Notes under the pieces: model-generated
Seen by the model: only the letters and a program-made list of their open reading frames with translations
The model's database searches: none
Told to the model about the DNA's origin: nothing
Shown: piece after piece, positions 49,233 to 57,146 of the stretch
Position numbering within the stretch: the first letter of the stretch is position 1
How the letters are laid out: every line of letters begins with the position of its first letter
Made by a program: the position numbers and the translations under genes
DNA from: an uncultured Christensenella sp.
Lineage (GTDB): Bacteria; Bacillota; Clostridia; Christensenellales; UBA1242
Assembly: GCA_910586385.1 (NCBI GenBank)
Contig: CAJUGX010000003.1
Span: forward strand, 62,001-126,000
DNA: 64,000 nucleotides
Reading direction: 5' to 3'

Positions 49233-50690
49233 ATGGAAGAAAATTTGTCAAATGAAGTTGACGTAAGAAGACAAAAAATTGAAGAATTAAAGAAGATGGG
49301 CGAAATCCCTTACAAGGAGAAATTTGACCGCACATGCACAATCACGGAAGCAAGAGCAAAGGTTGGCGAAAAGGTTAAAATCGCTGGCCGTATGGTTGCA
49401 CGCCGCATTATGGGCAAATTTGGTTTCTGTCAAGTCCGTGACATCTTTGACAAAATCCAAGTGTCAGTGGGCAGAAATGAGATCGCTGAAGAAGATTACA
49501 ACTTCTACAAGAAGATGGTTGACATCGGCGACTTTATCGGTGTTGAAGGTGAAGTGTATGAAACTCAAACTGGAGAGGTGACTGTCAAGGCAGAAAAGAT
49601 TGTTCTTTTGTCAAAGACACTCAGACCGCTTCCAGAGAAGTTCCACGGTGTCGTTGACCAAGAAATCAAGTATAGACAGAGATATTTGGATTTGATTTCA
49701 AATGAAGATTCGAGAAAGATTTTTATCACAAGAAGCAAGATCGTTTCTTTCATCAGAAGATATTTGGAAGACAATGGATTTATGGAAGTTGAAACTCCAA
49801 TCCTTCAAACTGCTGTTTCTGGAGCAAGTGCAAAGCCATTCTTTACGCATCACAATGCTCTTGATTTGCAGTGCAACCTCAGAATCGCGACAGAATGTTA
49901 TTTGAAGCAATGTATTGGTGCAGGTATCGACAGAGTTTTCGAACTAGGCAAGGACTTCAGAAATGAGGGTATGGACCCATCTCATCTTCAAGAATTTACT
50001 CAAGTTGAGTGGTACGCTTCATACTGGAACTTTGAAGATAACATCAAATTCTTCAAGGGTATGATTATTGAACTTCTTGAAAAGTGCCTTGGCACAACCA
50101 AAGTGAACTATCAAGGACAAGAAATTGACTTTGGTGGGCAGTGGAAGAGAATCGATTATGTTGCAACCATGAGAGAACTTTTGGGTTGTGACTTCCTCGA
50201 CATCACTGATGTTGATGAACTCAAGAAGATTGTTGTTGACCGTGGACTCTTTGGATATGGAGAACTTGATGAATGCAAGACAGTGAGAACTCTTGTTGAC
50301 TATATTTATAAGAGAAAAATCAGAGCCCCAATTGTCAATCCAACAATCCTTTACAACTACCCAGCATCGCTCATTCCACTTGCAAGAAGAAATGACAAGG
50401 ATGATAGAATCATCGATGTTTTCCAAGTTGTTGCAGGCGGAGCAGAACTTGTGAAGGCTTACAGCGAGCTTGTTGACCCAGCAATCCAAAGAAGAAATCT
50501 CGAACTTCAACTTGAAGAAAAGGCTGCTGGTGACGAAGAAACAATGGATGTCGATGAAGACTTCCTTCTCGCTATGGAACATGGTATGCCACCAATTTCA
50601 GGGCTTGGCTTTGGAATTGACAGATTTATGCAATTTATCTTCGACTGTCCAAACATCAGAGATGTTGTGCTTTTCCCAATGATGAAATAA
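49233..50690 (+). CDS. lysS: Lysyl-tRNA synthetase, class II
   Basis: Charges tRNA-Lys. 485 residues. The anticodon-binding OB fold comes first (VKIAGRMVARRIMGKFGF), then the class II core with motif 1 (RRYLEDNGFMEVETPIL), motif 2 (FRNEGMDPSHLQEFTQVEWY) and motif 3 (GLGFGIDRFMQF). CGGAGG lies upstream of ATG. The next gene starts ten bases after the stop, so they are likely cotranscribed. Confidence 0.97.
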   Translation: MEENLSNEVDVRRQKIEELKKMGEIPYKEKFDRTCTITEARAKVGEKVKIAGRMVARRIMGKFGFCQVRDIFDKIQVSVGRNEIAEEDYNFYKKMVDIGDFIGVEGEVYETQTGEVTVKAEKIVLLSKTLRPLPEKFHGVVDQEIKYRQRYLDLISNEDSRKIFITRSKIVSFIRRYLEDNGFMEVETPILQTAVSGASAKPFFTHHNALDLQCNLRIATECYLKQCIGAGIDRVFELGKDFRNEGMDPSHLQEFTQVEWYASYWNFEDNIKFFKGMIIELLEKCLGTTKVNYQGQEIDFGGQWKRIDYVATMRELLGCDFLDITDVDELKKIVVDRGLFGYGELDECKTVRTLVDYIYKRKIRAPIVNPTILYNYPASLIPLARRNDKDDRIIDVFQVVAGGAELVKAYSELVDPAIQRRNLELQLEEKAAGDEETMDVDEDFLLAMEHGMPPISGLGFGIDRFMQFIFDCPNIRDVVLFPMMK

Positions 50691-50700
50691 GGAGATTGGT

Positions 50701-51051
50701 ATGGATAGAGAACTGATTTGGGGGATTGTCCTCATTGTGGTTGCTTTTGCAATCTTTGCTTGGGAGATGGTGTACTTTGTGCAAATGAAAAGAGGATACT
50801 ATTGTGAATACAATGGACACAAAATCGAATTCAAACTTGGTTTTGGCAAAGCGTTTTTGTTGATTGATGGAGAGCAAGTTGACAAGCAAAGGACAACATT
50901 CAGATGGCTTGTTGTGCTCAATGGTCAAATTGGAGAAGACAAAGTTGAATTTCGTTTTACAACAGGTCTTTTGAAACCTGTTATGAAACTTTTTGTAAAT
51001 GGACAGGATTGTGCACTTCAAAAGAATGAAAAGGTGAAAAAAGCAAAATAG
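50701..51051 (+). CDS. Hypothetical single-helix membrane protein
   Basis: A 116-residue protein with one N-terminal membrane helix (about residues 5-25) and a beta-rich domain containing GHKIEFKLGFGKAFLLIDGE and LFVNGQ. I do not recognise the family. AAGGAGA lies upstream, within the end of lysS. Immediately downstream is a decayed paralogue with the same layout. Confidence 0.65.
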   Translation: MDRELIWGIVLIVVAFAIFAWEMVYFVQMKRGYYCEYNGHKIEFKLGFGKAFLLIDGEQVDKQRTTFRWLVVLNGQIGEDKVEFRFTTGLLKPVMKLFVNGQDCALQKNEKVKKAK

Positions 51052-51063
51052 GATGGATAATCC

Positions 51064-51445
51064 GTGGACAGTGAAACTTGGTTTTATTTGATATTGATTG
51101 TTGTTATTCTAAGTGCTTTGACAATTTGGTTGTGTATTACTTTAGCAAGATTTAAGAGAGTTTTTTTTACGAGAACAAAGGCACAAAATTGTATTAAAGA
51201 TGCCAGGATGGTCTAATGCTCAACTCTATGTTGACGGCGAAGTCGTTGACAAGGATTCTCATAAATCCACCAAGGTTAAGAACAGATCTCTATCACTTGA
51301 AACCATTGTATAAGGTGATAAAATTCAGGTTGGCATAGAATATACGCACAAAGTTTGGTGGACTTTTTATATGTTGTTCTGGGTCAATGGAGAATTCAGG
51401 CAAATGAAGAAAATACCAAGAAGGAAGAAAAAGAGTGATAAATAA
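51064..51445 (+). pseudogene. Decayed paralogue of the preceding membrane protein
   Basis: From GTG 51064 the frame gives a membrane helix like that of the neighbour (WFYLILIVVILSALTIW), then stops. A shift at the T8 run 51161-51168 moves into a frame reading RHKIVLKMPGW and LYVDGEVVDK, parallel to GHKIEFKLGFG and LLIDGEQVDK in the intact gene. That frame is then cut by TAA 51311-51313 and resumes with FWVNGE to TAA 51443-51445. So it carries one frameshift and one nonsense codon. It ends 11 bases inside nth. Confidence 0.7.
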
Positions 51446-52055
51446 AAAGGAAATCATGTCAGGACTTGACAAAATGTATGAAAACCCTAAGTGTGAGTTG
51501 AAATATGAAACACCATTTCAACTTCTTGTTGCGGTTGTCCTGTCAGCGCAATGCACGGACAAAAGAGTCAATCAAGTGACGAGTGAGCTTTTCAAGGTTG
51601 CAAACAAGCCAGAAGACTTTGTCAATATGCCACTTGCAGAACTTGAACAGAGGATTCACTCTTGCGGGTTTTATCACAACAAAGCAAAATCAATCCAAAG
51701 TGCAAGCAGAGACATAATCGACAGATTTGGTGGGGAAGTGCCAAGCAATTTTGATGACTTGACATCGCTTGCTGGGGTTGGAAGAAAGACAGCGAATGTC
51801 ATGATTTCTGAGGCGTTTGGTGGCGACGCATTTGCGGTTGATACTCATGTGCTTAGGACATCAAACAGACTTGGGCTTGTCAAAACTGACAATCCAGATG
51901 TCTGCGAGGCAGAGCTTAAAAAGTATTTTCCAAAGAATAGTTGGTCAAAACTGCACTATCAAATGGTGCTCTTTGGACGTTATACTTGCAAGGCAATCAA
52001 ACCAGATTGCTTCAGCTGTGCCTTCAAAGACAAGTGCAAAAATGCAAGGTTATGA
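51435..52055 (+). CDS. nth: Endonuclease III
   Basis: DNA glycosylase/AP lyase for oxidised pyrimidines. 206 residues. The helix-hairpin-helix LAGVGRKTANV carries the catalytic Lys, the catalytic Asp lies in VDTHVLR, and the iron-sulphur loop has four Cys (C-x6-C-x2-C-x5-C) at the end. GTG 51435 gives an N-terminus (MINKKEIMSGLDKM) like that of Bacillus Nth; ATG 51456 is an alternative. No ligand or motif is missing. Confidence 0.95.
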   Translation: MINKKEIMSGLDKMYENPKCELKYETPFQLLVAVVLSAQCTDKRVNQVTSELFKVANKPEDFVNMPLAELEQRIHSCGFYHNKAKSIQSASRDIIDRFGGEVPSNFDDLTSLAGVGRKTANVMISEAFGGDAFAVDTHVLRTSNRLGLVKTDNPDVCEAELKKYFPKNSWSKLHYQMVLFGRYTCKAIKPDCFSCAFKDKCKNARL

Positions 52056-52208
52056 GAAAAAACTGCACTCTAGTTTCGGCTTGCTGACGCAAGCACTCAG
52101 AAAAAGCTTGTTTTTCCCTTCTATGCCACCACACGAAAATCGCACAGCCGTTGGCAATTTTGTGTCAACTTAGAATTGATAGATGAAAACAGAATTTCAA
52201 GAAATATT

Positions 52209-52236
52209 TTGTTAAAAATTTTCAGATAATTATAAT
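52209..52236 (+). promoter_or_regulatory. Sigma-A promoter of obgE
   Basis: TTGTTA, 16-base spacer, perfect TATAAT, 18 bases before ATG 52254. Confidence 0.7.
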
Positions 52237-52253
52237 CGATAGGAGAAAAGAAA

Positions 52254-53525
52254 ATGTTTTTGGATAGAGTGAAAATTTCTATAAAAGCAGGAAATGGTGG
52301 AAAGGGTTCTACCTCTTTTCTTCGTACCAAATTGGTCGCAAATGGTGGTCCGGATGGCGGTGACGGCGGAAGAGGTGGACATATCATTTTTAAGGCAACA
52401 AATGATTTGAACACACTTTATTCTTTCAGATTCAAGAAAAAGTTTGTTGCGGAAGATGGTGAAGATGGCAGCCAGAAAAATCAAACAGGAAAGACCGGAA
52501 AAGATGAAGTCATCCTTGTGCCTACAGGGACAGTGCTTATCAATCCAAAAACAGACAAAATCATTGCTGACTTAAACGAAGACGGGCAGACATTCATTGC
52601 ACTTAAAGGCGGTCTTGGTGGACATGGAAACGCTTATTTCAAGTCATCAATAAAGCAAGCACCAAGTTTTTCTCAAGCTGGAGAAGTCACTGAGGCAAAA
52701 GAAGTTATTCTCGAACTCAAAACAATTGCCGATGTTGGACTTGTTGGATTTCCAAATGTCGGAAAATCAACCCTTTTGTCAGTGATTTCAAATGCAAATC
52801 CAAAGATTGCAAACTATCACTTCACAACGATTTATCCAAATCTTGGCGTATGCGAGGTTTTGGGTGAGACATTTGTTGTGGCAGATATCCCTGGACTTAT
52901 TGAAGGAGCAAGCGATGGGGCTGGACTTGGACATTATTTCTTGAAACACGTTGAGCGTGTGCGTTTGATTGTGCATTTGGTCGACATTTCAGAATGTGAG
53001 GGCAGAAACGCGATTGAAGATTTCCGCATTATAAACAACGAACTTGTCAAATACGACAAACATCTTGCAAACACCAAGCAAATTGTCGCTTTTTCAAAGT
53101 GTGATTTGCTTGAAAAGAAAGAATTGGAAGAGAAAATCAAAAAATTCACCAAAACTTTGGGGGTTGAGGATTATGTATGCATTTCTTCTTACACAAGAAT
53201 TGGTGTTGAAGAGCTTAAGAAAAAGGTCCTTGAAAACTTGAAGAAAATCCCAAAGAAACCATCACTTTCAGTTGAAGAATTTGATTTTGACAAGAAAGAC
53301 TTCTCAAAAATCGAAATCACAAGAAATGATGAGGGGGCATTTATTGTTTCTGGTGGAAGAATTGAAAATCTCGCAAGGGGTATCATAATGTCAAATGAAT
53401 ACTCATTTGCTTATCTTCAGACCAAACTCAAAGAGATGGGTGTGATTGAGATGCTCTTGGATCGTGGAATGAAAGAAGGTGACACTGTCATCATCAAAGA
53501 TATCGAATTTGAGTATGTTGAATAA
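52254..53525 (+). CDS. obgE: Obg family GTPase
   Basis: Ribosome-associated GTPase acting in 50S assembly, stress response and, in spore formers, sporulation onset. 423 residues: glycine-rich Obg fold (about 1-160, with GGPDGGDGGRGG), G domain with GFPNVGKST near 164 and G3 DIPGLIEGA, then an OCT domain (about 340-423). AGGAGAA precedes ATG. Here it is followed by yhbY; rplU-rpmA are not upstream. Confidence 0.97.
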   Translation: MFLDRVKISIKAGNGGKGSTSFLRTKLVANGGPDGGDGGRGGHIIFKATNDLNTLYSFRFKKKFVAEDGEDGSQKNQTGKTGKDEVILVPTGTVLINPKTDKIIADLNEDGQTFIALKGGLGGHGNAYFKSSIKQAPSFSQAGEVTEAKEVILELKTIADVGLVGFPNVGKSTLLSVISNANPKIANYHFTTIYPNLGVCEVLGETFVVADIPGLIEGASDGAGLGHYFLKHVERVRLIVHLVDISECEGRNAIEDFRIINNELVKYDKHLANTKQIVAFSKCDLLEKKELEEKIKKFTKTLGVEDYVCISSYTRIGVEELKKKVLENLKKIPKKPSLSVEEFDFDKKDFSKIEITRNDEGAFIVSGGRIENLARGIIMSNEYSFAYLQTKLKEMGVIEMLLDRGMKEGDTVIIKDIEFEYVE

Positions 53526-53564
53526 AATCAATTTGTTGTGTAGTATGTTGTACAAAGATTTGAA

Positions 53565-53579
53565 TAATACACAATATAT
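53565..53579 (+). repeat. TAATACACAATATAT motif before yhbY
   Basis: Exact 15-base match to the motif before rbgA, 25 bases upstream of yhbY. Confidence 0.35.
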
Positions 53580-53603
53580 CGATAATAAAAATTGGAGTAA
53601 AAT

Positions 53604-53900
53604 ATGATAACAACAAAGCAAAGAGCCTTTTTGAGAGGGCTTGGAAATGCACTTGAGCCAGTTATGCAAATTGGAAAAGAAGGTGCAACAGAGAATGTGT
53701 TGACAGGGGCAGAACAACTTTTGCAGGCAAGAGAACTTGTCAAGTTTAAGGTGCTCAACAACTGCGACAGTGACGCAAAGGAATTGGCAAACGAGATTGC
53801 ACCTATGCTTGGTGCAGATGTTGTACAATGTATAGGAAACGTCTTTATCCTTTACAAAAGGTCAACAAAAAAAGGATTCAAACATATCCAGTTGCCATAA
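53604..53900 (+). CDS. yhbY: YhbY family RNA-binding protein
   Basis: CRS1-YhbY (CRM) domain protein associated with pre-50S particles. 98 residues, the normal size. Family features: KQRAFLRGLGNALEPVMQIGKEGAT-type start (positions 53616-53690), ARELVKFKVLNN and the IGNVFILYKRS strand. TTGGAG lies upstream of ATG. It follows obgE and converges with the next gene with only one base between them. Confidence 0.93.
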   Translation: MITTKQRAFLRGLGNALEPVMQIGKEGATENVLTGAEQLLQARELVKFKVLNNCDSDAKELANEIAPMLGADVVQCIGNVFILYKRSTKKGFKHIQLP

Positions 53901-53901
53901 A

Positions 53902-54714
53902 TTAGATGATGTCATCCTCTTTTTTCGTGTTGAAAGATGTGTTAAACTGCGAAATCAGGGCAAAAACGATGAGTAATGAAGCGATTATGCAGTAATAGAT
54001 TGAAAGTCTCACAAAAAGGCCACTCAAAATGAGAATTAAAGCGGAGAACAAATAACTTTTTGTTCTTTTTTTGTTGAATGAGTAGGAAAGCATATCTTTG
54101 AATGCCACGCTTTTCTCTTTTGGGTAGGTTTTTGTGATTTCTGGGAAATAATCATACAATTTGTAGAGTTTTTCGTAGGTTTGATATCTGTCCAAAATGA
54201 CGATTTTTTCTTCAAAAGTTCGTAGAAAACTGTTCAAATTCTTGTCTGAAGTCTCATAGCAGCATATGACAATTTTTGTTGCTTTTTCTTTCTTGATTTT
54301 GTCATAAATTTCGCACAATCGTGGCACTGTCAACCCTTCGAAACTGCCGTCAAACCACAAAAGAGTCTTGACATTTTCAAGTTTGTAGTTGACCAAAAGG
54401 TATTTTTTATGTTTTGTGATGTCATGATGGCGTTTTGATGCCATTTTGAAGAAGAAATCCATAGGATTGTTTTCAAAGCAGAGGGACAAAAAGATGTTTT
54501 CGGCGTCTTCTTTTTCTTTCAACTTCATCCCAAATTTTTTCTTTCTTTTTTTTGATATAACGAAAAAGATTGCATACAAACAAATGGTGCAAATCGCAGA
54601 AACAAGCACTGAAAGCCAGAGGCGTTTTGCCATGTATCTTATCCAAACGAAGAAAATCAAGAAAATCAAAAAGAATTTGAGAAGTTCTTGAACAACCAGA
54701 CTTATCTTTTTCAT
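53902..54714 (-). CDS. Hypothetical membrane protein with a central soluble domain
   Basis: A 270-residue protein with two hydrophobic segments near the N-terminus (about 10-55), a central soluble part (about 60-215) with KKLLVNYKLENVKTLLWFD-like strands and a VICCYETSD segment that could belong to an alpha/beta fold, then two C-terminal helices. No family recognised. It has no close ribosome binding site that I find convincing. It is divergent from rsfS and convergent with yhbY. Confidence 0.6.
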   Translation of the reverse strand: MKKISLVVQELLKFFLIFLIFFVWIRYMAKRLWLSVLVSAICTICLYAIFFVISKKRKKKFGMKLKEKEDAENIFLSLCFENNPMDFFFKMASKRHHDITKHKKYLLVNYKLENVKTLLWFDGSFEGLTVPRLCEIYDKIKKEKATKIVICCYETSDKNLNSFLRTFEEKIVILDRYQTYEKLYKLYDYFPEITKTYPKEKSVAFKDMLSYSFNKKRTKSYLFSALILILSGLFVRLSIYYCIIASLLIVFALISQFNTSFNTKKEDDII

Positions 54715-54770
54715 ACAACAATCTTTGACATAATCACAGGCGTTTAATCATTGATTTGGACTTAAAACGG

Positions 54771-54800
54771 TTGACAAAGGGGCAGATTTGTTGTTAAAAT
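54771..54800 (+). promoter_or_regulatory. Promoter candidate giving a leaderless rsfS mRNA
   Basis: Consensus TTGACA, 18-base spacer and TAAAAT. ATG 54807 lies seven bases after the -10 box, with no ribosome binding site, so transcription should begin at the start codon. Confidence 0.6.
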
Positions 54801-54806
54801 CGTCTT

Positions 54807-55118
54807 ATGATTGAAATAAAGTCTTTGGTTGAGCTTCTCAACGCAAACAAAATGAAAAATGTGTCTGTTTATGATCTCTCTGAAAACGCTGAAGAGAAGT
54901 TTGTTGTTTTGTCGACCTCAAACAAGGTGCAAGATAGCAAGAAGGTCGCTGATATCATTGCAGAGAAATATCAATACAATGACAAAATCGAGGGCTATCA
55001 CAAGGGAGAATGGATTGTTTTTGACTTTGATGGCGTGACACTGCACATTTTTCTTGCAAAAGTGCGCGACAAATACAATCTTGACAAACTTTACAAGCCA
55101 AAGAAGATTCGTATATAA
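54807..55118 (+). CDS. rsfS: Ribosome silencing factor RsfS (Iojap)
   Basis: Binds L14 and blocks subunit joining in stationary phase. 103 residues, near the usual 105-115. The Iojap signature is present: GEWIVFDFDGVTLHIF and RDKYNLDKLY. ATG 54807 has no Shine-Dalgarno sequence and falls at the predicted transcription start. The nadD and yqeK genes that often precede rsfS are not seen. Confidence 0.92.
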   Translation: MIEIKSLVELLNANKMKNVSVYDLSENAEEKFVVLSTSNKVQDSKKVADIIAEKYQYNDKIEGYHKGEWIVFDFDGVTLHIFLAKVRDKYNLDKLYKPKKIRI

Positions 55119-55131
55119 GGTGATTATTTTG

Positions 55132-55162
55132 AAAAACAAAGTATTTTTGCTTTGTTTTTTTT
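55132..55162 (+). terminator. Intrinsic terminator after rsfS
   Basis: AAAAACAAAG / CTTTGTTTTT, 10-bp stem with an eight-base loop and long T run, which also overlaps the next promoter. Confidence 0.8.
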
Positions 55163-55179
55163 GTTTATTGGGTTATAAT
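55152..55179 (+). promoter_or_regulatory. Promoter of the phosphatase-rpiB-gapA cluster
   Basis: TTGTTT, 16-base spacer, perfect TATAAT, 16 bases before ATG 55195; the -35 box lies inside the T run of the rsfS terminator. Confidence 0.55.
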
Positions 55180-55194
55180 CACACTAGGTGAAAT

Positions 55195-55623
55195 ATGATT
55201 GAAATCTGTTTTGTTTGCACTGGAGGCACCTGTCGCTCGTTTATGGCTGAGCGAATCGCAAAAAAAATGGCAAAAGATAAGAAAATAAAAGATGTCAAGT
55301 TTTCTTCTGCTGGGGTCTATTCAAAAGGAGAGCCTAGTGCCAAAAATGCTTGCGAGGCGCTGTCTACACTTGGTTATGATGGCAGAAAGAAAAAAAGTGT
55401 GCTTCTGAAAAAAATCAAACCGAATTGTTTGTACATCACAGTCACAAATGACCACAAATGCTTTGTAAACTCGAAAAAGCTTTTGAGTTTTGAAGATTTG
55501 GCGGGGAAGGTAATCGATCCTTATGGGCAAGATCTTGAAACATATATTCAATCAGCCAAACTTATTGAGCAGAATGTGAAAATGCTCTTAAACAAAATTG
55601 AAAATTTGAGAGGTGACTTATGA
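55195..55623 (+). CDS. Low-molecular-weight protein tyrosine/arginine phosphatase
   Basis: A 142-residue LMW-PTP with the active-site loop CTGGTCRS (nucleophile Cys8, Arg14) and general acid Asp108 in DPYG. The CTGGTCRS loop with a Thr before the second Cys and the position next to rpiB recall YwlE/PtpB-type protein-arginine phosphatases; I cannot tell arginine from tyrosine specificity for certain. AGGTGA precedes ATG. Ends in an ATGA overlap with rpiB. Confidence 0.9.
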   Translation: MIEICFVCTGGTCRSFMAERIAKKMAKDKKIKDVKFSSAGVYSKGEPSAKNACEALSTLGYDGRKKKSVLLKKIKPNCLYITVTNDHKCFVNSKKLLSFEDLAGKVIDPYGQDLETYIQSAKLIEQNVKMLLNKIENLRGDL

Positions 55624-56054
55624 TAATTATGGCAAGTGACCACAGAGGGTATCAATTGAAGGAAGAACTTAAGACTTTCTTCAACAAAGAAAACATCATC
55701 ACAATTGATGTTGGGGCTTATAGCAAAGAGCCTGTCGATTATCCAGACTTTGCAAAATCAGGAATGACAAAAGTCCTTGAAGACAAAAATAATGTTGGGA
55801 TTTTTATCTGTGGAACAGGCATCGGCATGAGTTTGGCGGCAAACAGAAACCCGAAAATAAGAGCAGCACTTTGCTTGAGTGAAGATATGGCAATGTATGC
55901 AAGAAAGCACAATGATGCAAATGTCCTTTGTCTGAGTGCAAACTATCTTAAAAAAGGAAAAGCAATCAAGATTGCGAAAGTCTTCCTTACAACCGCATTT
56001 GAAGGTGGGAGACACGCAAGAAGACTCAAAAAGATTTCAGGAGAAAGCAAATGA
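55620..56054 (+). CDS. rpiB: Ribose-5-phosphate isomerase B
   Basis: Interconverts ribose 5-phosphate and ribulose 5-phosphate in the pentose phosphate pathway. 144 residues. RpiB/LacAB motifs: ASDHRGYQLKEEL at the start, the phosphate-binding loop ICGTGIGMSLAANR with catalytic Cys64, and the GRHARR element at the end. Translationally coupled to the phosphatase gene; overlaps the next gene by four bases. Confidence 0.95.
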   Translation: MIIMASDHRGYQLKEELKTFFNKENIITIDVGAYSKEPVDYPDFAKSGMTKVLEDKNNVGIFICGTGIGMSLAANRNPKIRAALCLSEDMAMYARKHNDANVLCLSANYLKKGKAIKIAKVFLTTAFEGGRHARRLKKISGESK

Positions 56055-57121
56055 TAAATATTTTCATCCCTATTGTCGAAAATGTTGAAGGTTTTTGTGA
56101 GTTTGTTGAAAAACATAAAGAAAAAGACAAGCATATTTATGTCGGCATAAGAAAGTCATTGAAAGAAAAATTTGTTGTCAGCAATGACAATGTTGAGATT
56201 CATGTTTTTGACAGCAAATCAAACAAAGAAGAAATCATCAATGGACTTCAGAAAGTTGAAAGATCAAAAGGAAAACTCCTTGTGATAAGAAGTCCACTCA
56301 CAGATGAGGAATATACAGCTTTGACAACTGCTGAGTCTGAGATAACCACACTTCGTGCTCATCACAACAAATTTGTGACAAAACTCAAAAACCTTGCAAG
56401 AAAGATTGTCAGAAAGTTTTTTGCATTCAGTTTCTTTGAGGATATCTCAGCAATATGTTACAGCGAATTTCTGCACGAACTTGTCAGTGCTTGTCCAAAT
56501 TTGTCAATGGCGACAAGAATAAACAAATATGTTGGTGTTGATATCGAGGAGATAGAAACTCAAACAACACCAGTCAAAAAAGATTTCAACAAAGCAAAAA
56601 ATGCAAGTATCCTTACTCTTGGAGTTTTGCTCTTTGCAGGGAGTATTGCGGGTGCAGGATGCATCTTTGCTTTTGTAGAACCAATCAGAGCGCTCTGGGT
56701 TGTGCTTGTCCTTGCAATGCTCTTTGTGACCTTCACAATCTTTGCAATTTGTCTTGTAAACTACACAAGAACAGTTGCGGTCGGCAATCTTGAGTACAAA
56801 GCGGCAAATGAGTTGGAAGTTGTCCCAGCAAACTTTGAAGAAGAAAAGGTGGAAGAAATAGAAGAGGTTTTGACTGCAAAGAAGAGCACAAAAGCAAAAA
56901 CTTCAAAAACTGGAGCGAAAGCAACTGGAAAGACCGCTTCCGTAAAAGCAGGGGCAAAGGCATCAACTGCAAAAAAGACCAAATCTACTTCAAAAGCTAC
57001 CGCAACAAAATCAACAAAAATAGCCTCAACTAAAACTGCTACGACAAAGCCAAAAACAACAAATAACACTGCAACAAAGAAGTCTGCCACTGCAAAACCA
57101 AAGGCAACTTCAAAAAAATAG
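56051..57121 (+). CDS. Membrane protein with histone H1-like Lys/Ala/Thr tail
   Basis: A 356-residue protein with a soluble N-terminal part (about 1-180), two adjacent membrane helices (about 190-245), and a low-complexity tail (about 280-356) made of Lys, Ala, Thr and Ser like histone H1 and Hc1 proteins. The N-terminal part and the helix pair loosely recall family 2 glycosyltransferases with a C-terminal anchor, but the DXD motif is not found. A basic tail of this type often binds DNA or acidic polymers. Starts as an ATGA overlap with rpiB and leads to gapA, 25 bases further. Confidence 0.7.
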   Translation: MINIFIPIVENVEGFCEFVEKHKEKDKHIYVGIRKSLKEKFVVSNDNVEIHVFDSKSNKEEIINGLQKVERSKGKLLVIRSPLTDEEYTALTTAESEITTLRAHHNKFVTKLKNLARKIVRKFFAFSFFEDISAICYSEFLHELVSACPNLSMATRINKYVGVDIEEIETQTTPVKKDFNKAKNASILTLGVLLFAGSIAGAGCIFAFVEPIRALWVVLVLAMLFVTFTIFAICLVNYTRTVAVGNLEYKAANELEVVPANFEEEKVEEIEEVLTAKKSTKAKTSKTGAKATGKTASVKAGAKASTAKKTKSTSKATATKSTKIASTKTATTKPKTTNNTATKKSATAKPKATSKK

Positions 57122-57146
57122 GATAAAAAGGATAAAGGAGTAGGAT

